From Caulobacter segnis (GTDB lineage: Bacteria > Pseudomonadota > Alphaproteobacteria > Caulobacterales > Caulobacteraceae): a stretch of 64,000 nucleotides of DNA. Both the position numbers and the translations under genes were made by a program. The stretch covers positions 4,321,001-4,385,000 of the forward strand of contig NZ_CP096040.1 of assembly GCF_023935105.1 (NCBI RefSeq). Reading direction: 5' to 3'. Positions 24,433 to 33,807 of the stretch are shown here, in pieces (position 1 is the stretch's first letter; each line of letters opens with the position of its first letter). Below the pieces are notes generated by a model, which made no database searches, was not told the DNA's origin, and saw only the letters and a list, made by a program, of their open reading frames with translations.

Positions 24433-25524
24433 ATGCCACTCTTCCCCATGCTGAAGCTCCCCCCGCTCAAGCCCGACTCCGACCAGATGCTGCACCTGGA
24501 CGCCCTGCGGATCGTGGGGGCGGTGATGATCGTGGTGTTTCACTTCAACCGGTTCATCAACCTGGACGGCCGCTGGCAGCTGGCCGATGACACGATCAAG
24601 AGCTTCAGCCTGATCGTCGACCTGTTCTTCCTGATCTCCGGCTACGTGATGGCGGCGATCTACACCGGGCGGCTCTCGACCTTCGCCAAGTACCGCGACT
24701 TCCTGCAGAAGCGGGTGGCGCGGCTGGGGCCGCTGCACTGGGCGACGATGCTGGTGTTCGTGGTCATCGCCGCCCTGGGCTGGGCCGGCGTGCTGAACGA
24801 GCGGGATCCCTCGCGCTACGACGTGACGTGCATCCCGCAGAACATCCTGTTCATCCACGCCTGGGGGACGTGTCATGCCCAGACCTGGAACTTCGTCAGC
24901 TGGGCGATCAGCGCCGAGATGGGGATGTACATCGCCCTGCCCCTGCTTTTTCGCATTACCGCTTTGGGCCGCTGGCCCACCGCCATCGTCGCGATCGGCA
25001 GCCTGGTCCTGCTGCTCTGGATCTCGCGGACCGGCGAGCCCTTCTCGCAGTGGACCTACGACTTTGGCGTCGCCCGCGCCGTGCCCGGCTTCATGCTGGG
25101 CATGCTGGCGTTCCAGCTGAAGGCCGTCCTGGCCCGCCTGCCCCTCGCCCGCTTCGTGATGTGGGCCCTCTTGGCGGCGTTCTTCGTCGCCTCGGGCATG
25201 GGGGCGTCGCGGACGAGCCTGCTCTTGCTGATCTACGCCATCGGCCTGGCGGGGGTGGCGGCCGACGCGGCCGGCGTCCAGGGCGGGGTCAGCAAGGCCC
25301 TGGCCCCTTGGGCCCAGCTCAGCTTCAGCCTCTACCTGCTGCACCCGATCGCACTGAAGATCGCGCTGAACTGGGTCGGCTTCGGGATGTGGGGCCTCAC
25401 TGGCGACGCCATGCGGCTGTGGTGCCTGGTCTGGATCGTGGCCCTGTTCCCGATCGCGTATTTCTCGCTGATCGGCTTCGAGCGCCCGGCGCGCGATTGG
25501 GTGGCGAAGCTGGGGAAGCGCTGA
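24433..25524 (+). CDS. Membrane acyltransferase, acyltransferase-3 family
   Basis: 363 residues with about ten hydrophobic helices. Family features are LDALRIVGAVMIVVFHFN near the N terminus, with the catalytic His of the VxxFH type, then FFLISGYVMA and the Arg-rich KYRDFLQKRVARLGPLHW segment. These enzymes acetylate or succinylate glycans, lipid carbohydrates or antibiotics at the inner membrane. The substrate cannot be told. Starts at 24433 or 24448 are possible. It is flanked by a palindromic repeat upstream and a small one downstream. Confidence 0.85.
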   Translation: MPLFPMLKLPPLKPDSDQMLHLDALRIVGAVMIVVFHFNRFINLDGRWQLADDTIKSFSLIVDLFFLISGYVMAAIYTGRLSTFAKYRDFLQKRVARLGPLHWATMLVFVVIAALGWAGVLNERDPSRYDVTCIPQNILFIHAWGTCHAQTWNFVSWAISAEMGMYIALPLLFRITALGRWPTAIVAIGSLVLLLWISRTGEPFSQWTYDFGVARAVPGFMLGMLAFQLKAVLARLPLARFVMWALLAAFFVASGMGASRTSLLLLIYAIGLAGVAADAAGVQGGVSKALAPWAQLSFSLYLLHPIALKIALNWVGFGMWGLTGDAMRLWCLVWIVALFPIAYFSLIGFERPARDWVAKLGKR

Positions 25525-25530
25525 GCGAGC

Positions 25531-25559
25531 TCCCTCTCTCTCTTAGAGAGAGGGATTAC
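25531..25559. repeat. Short AG/CT palindrome between convergent genes
   Basis: CCCTCTCTCTCTTAGAGAGAGGG overlaps the last codons of the HAD gene and follows the acyltransferase stop. It is a single-hairpin version of the long element at 31893 and probably serves as a terminator. Confidence 0.55.
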
Positions 25560-26260
25560 GACTGAGCGATCCCGTCCACCCACGCCGCCAGCTCACGGAT
25601 ACTCCCCAGCTCCGCATAGCGCTCATGTCCCACCGGAGCCTCGGCCGCCTCGTGGGCCCAGACCAGGGGGTACGGGATCAGGGCGCCCCAGCAGCCGGCC
25701 TCCAGGGCGGGCAGGATGTCGGACCTCATCGAGTTGCCGGCCATCACCGCCTGGTCGGCGCCCGTGCCGTAGCGGTCGAACACCCGGCGATAGGTGCCGG
25801 CGTCCTTCTCGGACACGATCTCGACGGCGACGAAGTAGTCGCCCAGGCCCGACGAGGCCAGCTTCTGCTCCTGATGCAGCAGGTCGCCCTTGGTCACCAG
25901 GATCAGGCGGTAGCGCTTGGACAGCTCCGACAGCGCCAGCTCGACGCCCGGCAGCGGCTCGATCGGCTCGGTCAGCATCTCGCGGCCGACGGCCAGGATC
26001 TCGCGGATCACGCGCGTGTCGACCGCGCCGTCGGTAACCTCCAGCGCCGTCTCGATCATCGACAGGGTGAAGCCCTTGGCCCCGTAGCCATAGACCCGCA
26101 GGTTGCGCTTCTCGACCGCCGTCAGCTGGGCCTCGATCCTCTCGGGATCTCCGTGCTCGGACAGCAGCTCCAGGAAGCGCTGGTGCGACAGGCGAAACAG
26201 GCTCTCGCAATGCCAGAGGGTGTCGTCGGCGTCGACGCCGACGGTGGTGATGGTGCTCAT
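25556..26260 (-). CDS. HAD-family hydrolase
   Basis: 234-residue haloacid-dehalogenase-fold phosphatase. Motif I is GVDADDTLWHCE with the nucleophile Asp, motif II is LVTKGDL, the motif III Lys is in VSEKDAGTY and motif IV is NSMRSDILPA. The helical cap after motif I is of the C1 type. The substrate is unknown. I use the ATG at 26260, which leaves motif I seven residues in; 26272 is also possible. Confidence 0.85.
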   Translation of the reverse strand: MSTITTVGVDADDTLWHCESLFRLSHQRFLELLSEHGDPERIEAQLTAVEKRNLRVYGYGAKGFTLSMIETALEVTDGAVDTRVIREILAVGREMLTEPIEPLPGVELALSELSKRYRLILVTKGDLLHQEQKLASSGLGDYFVAVEIVSEKDAGTYRRVFDRYGTGADQAVMAGNSMRSDILPALEAGCWGALIPYPLVWAHEAAEAPVGHERYAELGSIRELAAWVDGIAQS

Positions 26261-26326
26261 GGCGCCGGACATATCATCGGGCCGGAGGCGGAGCCTATCC
26301 CACGCATGATTTATGCGCGGCGGACG

Positions 26327-26470
26327 TCAGAAGGTCAGCACCGCGAAGACCACCAGGCTGACCGGAACGGCCGCCGACAGGGCCAGGTTCAGCACGGTCT
26401 CGCCGACGCCCAGGGCGAACTTGGCGGACAGGGCGGCGAACTTGGCTGTGGTCGGGTCGGCGGGGGTCAT
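26327..26470 (-). CDS. 47-residue single-span membrane protein
   Basis: A short frame from ATG 26470 to TGA 26327 encodes a soluble N-terminal half with repeated FAALSAKFALG and a C-terminal hydrophobic stretch of about 20 residues (LALSAAVPVSLVVFAVLTF). The start is preceded at good spacing by a perfect AAGGAG ribosome site, which is the main reason to believe it is expressed. I do not know a family. It lies between the HAD gene and the receptor terminator, on the same strand as both. Confidence 0.55.
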   Translation of the reverse strand: MTPADPTTAKFAALSAKFALGVGETVLNLALSAAVPVSLVVFAVLTF

Positions 26471-26566
26471 GGCGGCTCCTTGCGCGCTCGACCCTGCCAC
26501 GGCGAAGGTTAACAGCGAGACCGCCCGCCCCTGCGGCGGATTGTCCCCGCACGCCCGCAAAAGAAT

Positions 26567-26593
26567 GGCGCGCCCTCGATGGCAGGGCGCGCC
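26567..26593 (-). terminator. Terminator of the second TonB receptor gene
   Basis: Perfect 10-bp stem GGCGCGCCCT / AGGGCGCGCC with a 7-base loop. On the minus strand it is followed by ATTCTTTTG. It lies about 110 bases downstream of the receptor stop. Confidence 0.7.
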
Positions 26594-26704
26594 GGAAACC
26601 ACGCGATGGCGGCGATGAGGTGGTCGACCGCGCGCGGCGAACCGAAAAGGTCCCCGCCGGCCCAAGGAAAGCAGAACCGGCGAGGTAGAGGGAACAGAGG
26701 GACT

Positions 26705-29700
26705 TTAGAAGCTCATCCGCAGACCCATCAGGTATTGGCGGCCGGGCTTGTAGTAGGTGAACGTCGCGTTGTCGTACTGGAAGTGCGAGCGCAGCTTTTC
26801 ATTGGTGATGTTGGTCACGTTGAAGGTCAGCTGCGGCGCGTTCTTGAAGCCGAAGATCTTCTCCAGGTCGTAGCTGGAGGAGAAATCGGTCTGCTTGTAG
26901 TCGTCGTTGAACAGGGCGGCGGCGGTGACGCCGTTCTGGTTGGCGCCGCTGGACTGCGAGCCCTTCCGGTAGACGTGGCTCAGACGCAGGCTGACGCCGT
27001 TGTGCTCGTAATAGCCCGTCAGGTTGTAGGTGTACTTGGCCACGCCGTAGGCGATCGCCGGACCGTTGCTGGTCTGGTCGACGATGGTGGCGTTGGCGTT
27101 GACGCCCAGGCCCTCGACGCCGAAGCGGCTGGTCAGGAAGTCCAGCGGTTGCACCCACTGGAATTCCAGGCCGTTGATCGTCAGCTTGTTGGGCACGTTG
27201 ATCTGCGACTGGACCTGGACTTGCGCCTGGGTCGGGCCGCCACGCGCGTTGATGGCCGTCTTCTGGGTGTCGTTGATGGTGTCGTAGGTGATGCCGTACT
27301 GGGCCAGGGCCGTGAACGGCAGGGTCACGACGTTGTTGGTCGTGAAGCCGGTCAGCGACTTGCGGAACGCGTTGACCGCGATGACGCCTTCCTGGCCGGT
27401 GTAGAATTCAAAGCCCAGGTCGATGTTCTTGGAGAAGTAGGGCTTCAGGGCCGAGTTGCCGATCGTGGCCTGGTCGGCCGACGGGGCGCCGAAGCTGACG
27501 CCCGGCAGCTGGGCGGCCGGATCCGGACGGGTCATCGTTTCCGAGACCGCGACGCGGGCCACGGCGTGCTCGCCGACGTCATAGGCGATGTTCGCGGCCG
27601 GCAGCCACTTGGAATAGGTGTTCTCGGTGTAGACGAAGTTGGTGATGTTCGGATAGCGCGCGCCGTCCGGCAGCTGGGCGCCGCCCGGCAGGGTGTTGCG
27701 CGGATCCGCCAGCGAGACGCGGCCGCCGATCGTCTGCTTGGTGTGGACGTAGCGGACGCCGACGTTGAAGCGCAGGTCGCTGTCCATGACCTGGGTGACG
27801 CCGTTCAGCTCGGTATAGGCCGCGCTGTTCTTCTCGTTGATGTAGCCGCCGCTGGCGCCGGTGTTCGAACCGCCGCTCTCGACGTACGCGTTATGCAGCT
27901 TGTCGTAGCCGGTGGCCTGCTTGACCTTGTCCCAGTCGACGGTGACGAAGCCGGCCGGACCGGGCTTGAGGTAGTTGGCCAGGCTGGCGGTCGGGATCAG
28001 CGAACCGCCATAGGTCAGGGTTCCGGTCTGGCCGGCCGTGGCGCCGGTTCCGTAACCCGGATAGGTCGGATAGCCGGCCGGCGCGGCGCCCGGCTGGTTC
28101 AGGCCCTGGCAGGCCGGGCCGCTGTTGGGCGAGGGCAGGTTGATGCTGGGATTGTTGCCGCAGGTCGCGTTCTGCCACGGGCCAGTGTTGTCGTAGCCGC
28201 GGATGGTGCGCGAGACGTCGTCATAGTTGCCGCCGAACTTCAGGTTCAGCTTCTCGTCGCCCCAGGTGACGACCGCGCGGGCGCCCTTGGTCTCGTACCA
28301 GCGCTTCTCGTCCTGCATGTTCAACCGGCCGCCGGTCCAGACGAAGTTGGCGGGGTTGTTCAGGTCGACGCTGCTCTTGATCGTCGGGATGCCGTTCGGG
28401 TTGTAGGTGTAGTCGACCGTCGTGCCGACGCCCAGCGCCGTCACCGGACCGAAGGTCGGGCTTTCGCGGTGGAAGTTGCTCTTGGTGTAGTTGGCCTGGG
28501 CCTCGACCTTCAGCTTGTCGGTGATGCGCCATTCGCCGCCCGGATTGATCCCCCACAGCTCGGTCTTCTCGATGTAGGGGCGGAATTCCAGGAAGAACTG
28601 CGAGTTGGCGTAGGTGCCTTGCGTCACCGTGCAGCCGGCGGAGCAGTCGGTCTTGTCGTACTTGGTGTTCATCGGGATGATCGCGCCGTTGCGCACGATC
28701 CAGGCGATGTCCTCCCGCAGCAGGTCGTTCTTCTTGTAGCCGTACATCCCGTCGACATAGAAGTTGATGCTGTCGTTGGGACGCCATTCCAGGCTGCCGA
28801 CCAGGTTCAGGCGGTCGCGGCGGCCGTACTCGGCCGACGGGCGGCCCAGGCGCGGCAGCAGGCCGTTGTCGATCTGCTGGATCGTCGCGCCGGGGTTCTT
28901 GGACAGCAGGAAGGCCTGGTCGATGACCGTGCCCGCCACCAGGCCGCCGCCGGCGCCGACCGGCACCGTGCCCGGGATCGTCCAGTTGCCGCCGCCCGTG
29001 AGGTTACAGCCGCTGGTCGCGCCGCACTGGGCCGCCGACAGGTTCGGGTTGGTGAAGCCGATGGTCTCGTAGCCGCGCGTGTCGGTGTGCAGGCGCTGGC
29101 CCGAAACCCCGAACAGCACGCCGAAGGTGTCCCAGGTCTTGCTGGCGATCAGCGAGCCCTTGCCGCCCAGCTTGGCGCCGTCCGGCTTCACGCCCTGGAC
29201 GTTCATGGTCAGGTGCTGGCCTTCGCGATCGAACGGGCGGGCCGAGCGCATGTCGATGTTACCCGCCGCGCCGCCTTCCAGCAGGCTGGCCGAGTAGCTC
29301 TTGTTGACCGTCAGCTTGGTGAACAGATCGGTCGGGAAGAAGCTGAGGTCGACCGAGCGGTCGGTGCCCTGAGCGTCGGTCGCGCCCGACGAGGCCACGG
29401 CGATCGAGGCGCCGTTCAGCGTCACGTTGGTGAAGTTGCTGCCCAGGCCGCGGATGGCGACGTTCGTGCCTTCGCCCGTGATGTCGCGGGTGATGGTGAT
29501 GCCGGGGATGCGGTTGAACGACTCGGCGATGTTGGAGTCGGGGAACTTGCCGATGTCTTCGGCGAAGATGGCGTCGGCGAAGCCGGTGGTCTCGCGTTTG
29601 GCGACGGTCGATTGCGCCAGGCTCTTACGATAGCCGGTGACCACGATCTCTTCGACGGCGTCGTTGGACACGGTCGGCGCGGCGGCGGTCTGGGCGTAAG

Positions 29701-29785
29701 CGGCCTGACCGATGAACAAAGTGGTCAGGCAGGTCGCGCCGATCAGCGCGGCGCGGGCGGAACGGTTTTGTCGAGTGGACGGCAT
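26705..29785 (-). CDS. TonB-dependent receptor, second of the xylan/uronate locus
   Basis: 1026 residues: a signal peptide ending AAYAQ, a TonB-box-like segment (VEEIVVTGYRKSL), the plug (FAEDIGKFPDSNIAESFNRIPGI; GEGTNVAIRGLGSNFTNVTLNG) and a large barrel that ends LMGLRMSF with the terminal Phe. The frame extends to 29995, but the first 70 codons lack protein character and would cover the operators. ATG 29785 starts a normal signal peptide and follows a GGGGGAGAAG site. The pattern FPDSNIAES is common in receptors for plant oligosaccharides. Operators at 29881 and 29931 link it to the manD and first-receptor genes. Confidence 0.93.
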   Translation of the reverse strand: MPSTRQNRSARAALIGATCLTTLFIGQAAYAQTAAAPTVSNDAVEEIVVTGYRKSLAQSTVAKRETTGFADAIFAEDIGKFPDSNIAESFNRIPGITITRDITGEGTNVAIRGLGSNFTNVTLNGASIAVASSGATDAQGTDRSVDLSFFPTDLFTKLTVNKSYSASLLEGGAAGNIDMRSARPFDREGQHLTMNVQGVKPDGAKLGGKGSLIASKTWDTFGVLFGVSGQRLHTDTRGYETIGFTNPNLSAAQCGATSGCNLTGGGNWTIPGTVPVGAGGGLVAGTVIDQAFLLSKNPGATIQQIDNGLLPRLGRPSAEYGRRDRLNLVGSLEWRPNDSINFYVDGMYGYKKNDLLREDIAWIVRNGAIIPMNTKYDKTDCSAGCTVTQGTYANSQFFLEFRPYIEKTELWGINPGGEWRITDKLKVEAQANYTKSNFHRESPTFGPVTALGVGTTVDYTYNPNGIPTIKSSVDLNNPANFVWTGGRLNMQDEKRWYETKGARAVVTWGDEKLNLKFGGNYDDVSRTIRGYDNTGPWQNATCGNNPSINLPSPNSGPACQGLNQPGAAPAGYPTYPGYGTGATAGQTGTLTYGGSLIPTASLANYLKPGPAGFVTVDWDKVKQATGYDKLHNAYVESGGSNTGASGGYINEKNSAAYTELNGVTQVMDSDLRFNVGVRYVHTKQTIGGRVSLADPRNTLPGGAQLPDGARYPNITNFVYTENTYSKWLPAANIAYDVGEHAVARVAVSETMTRPDPAAQLPGVSFGAPSADQATIGNSALKPYFSKNIDLGFEFYTGQEGVIAVNAFRKSLTGFTTNNVVTLPFTALAQYGITYDTINDTQKTAINARGGPTQAQVQVQSQINVPNKLTINGLEFQWVQPLDFLTSRFGVEGLGVNANATIVDQTSNGPAIAYGVAKYTYNLTGYYEHNGVSLRLSHVYRKGSQSSGANQNGVTAAALFNDDYKQTDFSSSYDLEKIFGFKNAPQLTFNVTNITNEKLRSHFQYDNATFTYYKPGRQYLMGLRMSF

Positions 29786-29880
29786 TGCTTCTCCCCCTAA
29801 TGTGTCGGCGCTCAGCGCCCGTGTTTTGTCGCTCGCGACCCGCCAGCCCCTTTGGAGTCTGACGCCCCGCCGGAAGGCAG

Positions 29881-29894
29881 TGGTAGCGGTCACA
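29881..29894 (-). promoter_or_regulatory. XylR-type operator (xylose-box)
   Basis: On the minus strand TGTGACCGCTACCA matches 12 of 14 positions of the recalled Pxyl operator. It contains CGCTACCAC, which could also be a -10. It lies 96 bases upstream of the receptor start. Confidence 0.65.
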
Positions 29895-29930
29895 CTCCAA
29901 GCGTTACGAGGTATGTCCTTGAGTGTCAAT

Positions 29931-29943
29931 GTGGTCAGACCAC
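29931..29943. promoter_or_regulatory. GntR/FCD-type operator of the second TonB receptor
   Basis: GTGGTCAGACCAC is a perfect palindrome that differs from the manD site only in the central base. As in the manD promoter it is farther from the gene than the xylose-box. Confidence 0.7.
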
Positions 29944-29956
29944 GCAATCTTGGCGG

Positions 29957-29965
29957 GGTCCGACC
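29957..29965. promoter_or_regulatory. Second, weaker GntR/FCD-type site
   Basis: GGTCCGACC repeats the operator core, centred 24 bases from the main palindrome. The identical 9-mer lies in the aguA promoter (21944). Confidence 0.4.
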
Positions 29966-30087
29966 TTTGGTAGGCCACTGCGGCGCCGGCGCCACGGTCA
30001 GCGCGCGCGATTTGGCAACCTCTTTTTTAAAGAGCGCCTATGGGGAGGGTTTGGCTGTTCGCGACGGCGGACAGGAAGCGGGAGGGC

Positions 30088-30375
30088 TCAGGCCCAGCCC
30101 GTCGGTCGCTCCGGCTCGCGCCGGGGCCGGATCGGGGTCGCATAGCGGTGGCCGCGGTTCACCCGCCTCAGCGAGGCCGGGAAGCGGTGCAGCTGGCTTT
30201 CGGGTCGGATCGGCCGGGCGACCAGGCCGCCGCCACAGTCGGGACAGGCCCCGTCGAAGCGCAGATCGGCGCATGAGGCGCAGAAGGTATGCTCGAACGT
30301 GCAGATTCGGGCGGCGTCGCTGTCGGGCGGCAGGTCCGCGTCGCAGCACTCGCAATTCGGGCGCAGTTCGAGCAT
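30088..30375 (-). CDS. DUF1272-type small zinc-ribbon-like protein
   Basis: 95 residues. The first 55 contain paired cysteines (NCECCDADLPPD, FEHTFCASC, GACPDCGGGLV) that fit a metal-binding DUF1272 domain, with the characteristic start MLELRPNCECC. The basic C-terminal tail is variable. The start at 30375 has a GGGAGG ribosome site. No function is known for the family. It is divergent from carA. Confidence 0.8.
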   Translation of the reverse strand: MLELRPNCECCDADLPPDSDAARICTFEHTFCASCADLRFDGACPDCGGGLVARPIRPESQLHRFPASLRRVNRGHRYATPIRPRREPERPTGWA

Positions 30376-30528
30376 GGGTCCGTCCTCCCGTGTTCGTCTG
30401 GTCATTCTTGCCTGGAAGCCTTTCACCATAAGGGCTTTTCAGGCCTCCGCGCGAGGGGGCCCGGTCGCATATCACGGGAATGTGGAGCCAAGCGAAATCC
30501 GCGTGATCAGCCGAGGGCGCGCGAGGGG

Positions 30529-30557
30529 TTGACCCCCTCCCCCATACCCCCTAGACA
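30529..30557 (+). promoter_or_regulatory. Candidate carA promoter
   Basis: TTGACCC, 14 bases, then CCTAGACA fits the Caulobacter housekeeping pattern TTGACGS-N10-14-GCTANAWC well. Transcription would start near 30563, just before the first leader hairpin. Confidence 0.5.
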
Positions 30558-30573
30558 CCGCGCCGTTTGCGCG

Positions 30574-30604
30574 GCGGACGGGCCTAAAGCCCGTCCGCTT
30601 TTTT
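30574..30604 (+). terminator. carA leader, first intrinsic terminator
   Basis: Perfect 10-bp stem GCGGACGGGC / GCCCGTCCGC with a 5-base loop followed by six T. It lies about 110 bases upstream of carA and only about 10 bases after the predicted transcription start. A smaller hairpin CCGCGC / GCGCGG (30558-30574) abuts it. Confidence 0.7.
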
Positions 30605-30609
30605 AAAGG

Positions 30610-30662
30610 TAACGCCCCGGCTCGCTGGGGCTGGGCCGGGGTTACTCCCCGCCCGCTTTTTT
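30610..30662 (+). terminator. carA leader, second terminator-like hairpin
   Basis: GTAACGCCCCGGC pairs with GCCGGGGTTAC with a two-base bulge, and a T6 run follows at 30657-30662. It lies 53 bases before the carA start. With the first hairpin it suggests attenuation. Confidence 0.55.
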
Positions 30663-30715
30663 GCAAAAATAGACCGCCCAATTCCGGGCCACCGCGTGCA
30701 GGAGCGCTCCACAGA

Positions 30716-31882
30716 ATGTCCCAAGACCTTCTCCCCGGCGTTACCGGCGTTCTGGCCCTCGCGGACGGCACGATCCTGCAAGGCGTGGGCTGCGGCGCGG
30801 TCGGCGACGCGGTCGGCGAGGTGTGCTTCAACACCGCCATGACGGGCTATCAGGAGATCCTGACCGACCCGTCCTACATGGCCCAGATCGTCGCCTTCAC
30901 CTTCCCGCACATCGGCAATGTCGGGACCAACGCCGAGGACGTCGAGCAGATCACCGGCGTGGCCGAGACGGCCGCCCGCGGCGCCCTGTTCCGCGAGGTT
31001 CCGACCGAGCAGGCCAACTGGCGCGCCAACAGCGACTTCGACGCCTGGATGAAGACGCGCGGCGTCATCGGCCTGGCCGGGATCGACACCCGCGCCCTGA
31101 CCCGCAAGATCCGCGAGACCGGCATGCCGCACGGCGTCATCGCCCACTCGCCCGACGGCCAGTTCGACCTGCCCGCCCTGGTCGCCAAGGCCAAGGCCTG
31201 GGCCGGCCTGGAAGGCCTGGACCTGGCCAAGGACGCCTCGACCACCCAGACCTTCACCTGGGACGAGGGCCTGTGGTCGTGGCCGGAAGGCTACGCCAAG
31301 CTGGACAAACCCAAGTACGACGTCGTGGTCGTCGACTATGGCGTCAAGCGCAACATCCTGCGCGCCCTGGCCCATGTCGGCGCCCGCGCCACGGTGGTGC
31401 CGGCCGACACCAAGGCCGAGGACATCCTGGCCCGCAACCCGGACGGCGTGCTGCTGAGCAACGGCCCCGGCGACCCGGCCGCGACCGGCCAATATGCCGT
31501 GCCCGAGATCCAGAAGCTGGTCGAAAGCGGCAAGCCGGTGTTCGGCATCTGCCTGGGCCACCAGATGCTGGCCCTGGCCCTGGGCGCCAAGACCGTGAAG
31601 ATGGAACAGGGCCACCACGGCGCCAACCACCCGGTCAAGGACCTGACCACCGGCAAGGTCGAGATCGTCTCGATGAACCACGGCTTCACCGTGGACAGCG
31701 CCTCCCTGCCCGCCCCGGTCCAGGAGACCCACGTCTCGCTGTTCGACGGCACCAACGCCGGCATCCAACTGGCCGACAAGCCGGTGTTCTCGGTCCAGCA
31801 CCACCCGGAAGCCTCGCCGGGCCCGACCGACAGCCTCTACCTGTTCGAACGGTTTGCTGGGCTGATGGACGCGGCGAAGTAA
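30716..31882 (+). CDS. carA: Carbamoyl-phosphate synthase small (glutaminase) subunit
   Basis: 388 residues. The N-terminal small-subunit domain (ILQGVGCGAVGDAVGEVCFN; MTGYQEILTDPSYMAQIVAF) is followed by a class I glutamine amidotransferase domain with the nucleophile Cys in FGICLGHQMLAL (about residue 278) and His/Glu in FSVQHHPEASPGP. It hydrolyses glutamine and channels ammonia to CarB for pyrimidine and arginine synthesis. The ATG at 30716 lies downstream of two terminator-like hairpins. carB is in the window, but 29 kb away on the other strand. Confidence 0.97.
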   Translation: MSQDLLPGVTGVLALADGTILQGVGCGAVGDAVGEVCFNTAMTGYQEILTDPSYMAQIVAFTFPHIGNVGTNAEDVEQITGVAETAARGALFREVPTEQANWRANSDFDAWMKTRGVIGLAGIDTRALTRKIRETGMPHGVIAHSPDGQFDLPALVAKAKAWAGLEGLDLAKDASTTQTFTWDEGLWSWPEGYAKLDKPKYDVVVVDYGVKRNILRALAHVGARATVVPADTKAEDILARNPDGVLLSNGPGDPAATGQYAVPEIQKLVESGKPVFGICLGHQMLALALGAKTVKMEQGHHGANHPVKDLTTGKVEIVSMNHGFTVDSASLPAPVQETHVSLFDGTNAGIQLADKPVFSVQHHPEASPGPTDSLYLFERFAGLMDAAK

Positions 31883-31892
31883 GGACGAGAGA

Positions 31893-32092
31893 ACCCTCTC
31901 TCATAGAGAGAGGGAGGGGCCCGCGCCGTCAGGCGTGGGAGGGTGAGAGGTTTCACCGCTAGCCGGTAAAAATCTTCGCCCCCTATCCCCTTTGAAAGCC
32001 AGCGTCCCGCGCCTCGTCCTGAGAAGGTGTAACCTCTCACCCTCCCATCGCTGCGCGATGGGCCCCTCCCTCTCTCTATGAGAGAGGGTTTT
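31893..32092. repeat. Long nested inverted repeat after carA (AG/CT type)
   Basis: Each end is a hairpin (CCCTCTCTCATAGAGAGAGGG and CCCTCTCTCTATGAGAGAGGG). The ends also pair with each other through AGGGAGGGGCCC / GGGCCCCTCCCT. Inner arms GTGGGAGGGTGAGAGGT / ACCTCTCACCCTCCCA add a third layer. The roughly 50-base centre has no obvious content. A short relative lies at 25531. Confidence 0.75.
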
Positions 32093-32152
32093 CAGGTTTT
32101 GACCGCCCCTACGTCACCCGCGCCTAATCCTTCGAAAACGGAGGATTGCGCG

Positions 32153-33425
<1,273 letters not shown>

Positions 33426-33426
33426 A

Positions 33427-33593
33427 ATCCCTCTCCCCTTGCGGGAGAGGGTGGCCCGCGAAGCGGGTCGGGTGAGGGGTTGAAGAAAGAGACCGCCGCG
33501 ACAACGGATAAACGGGATGCGGCCGACAGGACTATCGACCCCTCATCCGGCCCTTCGGGCCACCTTCTCCCGCAAGGGGAGGAGGAAACACGA
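33427..33593. repeat. CCCTCTCCCCTTGCGGGAGA repeat element, copy 2
   Basis: Same arms as the element at 32893. The central GACCGCCGCGAC is present, but its partner arm is missing, so this copy lacks the terminator stem. It supplies the ribosome site of the DUF559 gene. Confidence 0.75.
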
Positions 33594-33599
33594 ATGGGG

Positions 33600-33639
33600 G
33601 CCGCCTCCCGCGAGGCTAGGGGGCAATGCGGGAGGCGGC
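33600..33639. other. Strong hairpin in gene-free stretch
   Basis: GCCGCCTCCCGC pairs perfectly with GCGGGAGGCGGC over a 16-base loop. The rest of the gap up to 33807 holds no gene that I can support. The hairpin may end transcription of the small gene at 33808, but no T-run follows. Confidence 0.4.
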
Positions 33640-33807
33640 TGCCGAACGCCCTCGGCAAAGGGGGGCGCGCCTGAAGGCGTCCGGCTGCTAGAGCCCGTCC
33701 GCTCCGGTGGAAGACCGAACCGGCTGGCCAGGCTCTAACCTCGAAAACTCGAGAATCGAGAAGGATCCGGCAAGCGCGCGGCGCGCGCCCGGGACCTGAA
33801 ACGGGCG

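Larger units (their letters stand above)
29786..30087. other. Promoter region of the second TonB receptor
   Basis: Holds the xylose-box 29881-29894, the GTGGTCAGACCAC palindrome 29931-29943 and a GGTCCGACC repeat 29957-29965. On the minus strand TTGACAC (ending at 29923) lies just after the palindrome and could be a -35. An AT-rich spot CTCTTTTTTAAAGAG lies near 30020. No gene seen. Confidence 0.55.

Noticed and set aside
26579..29800. Long open frame on the plus strand opposite the second TonB receptor
   Set aside because: Mirror frame of a real gene; no motifs and no start with a ribosome site.
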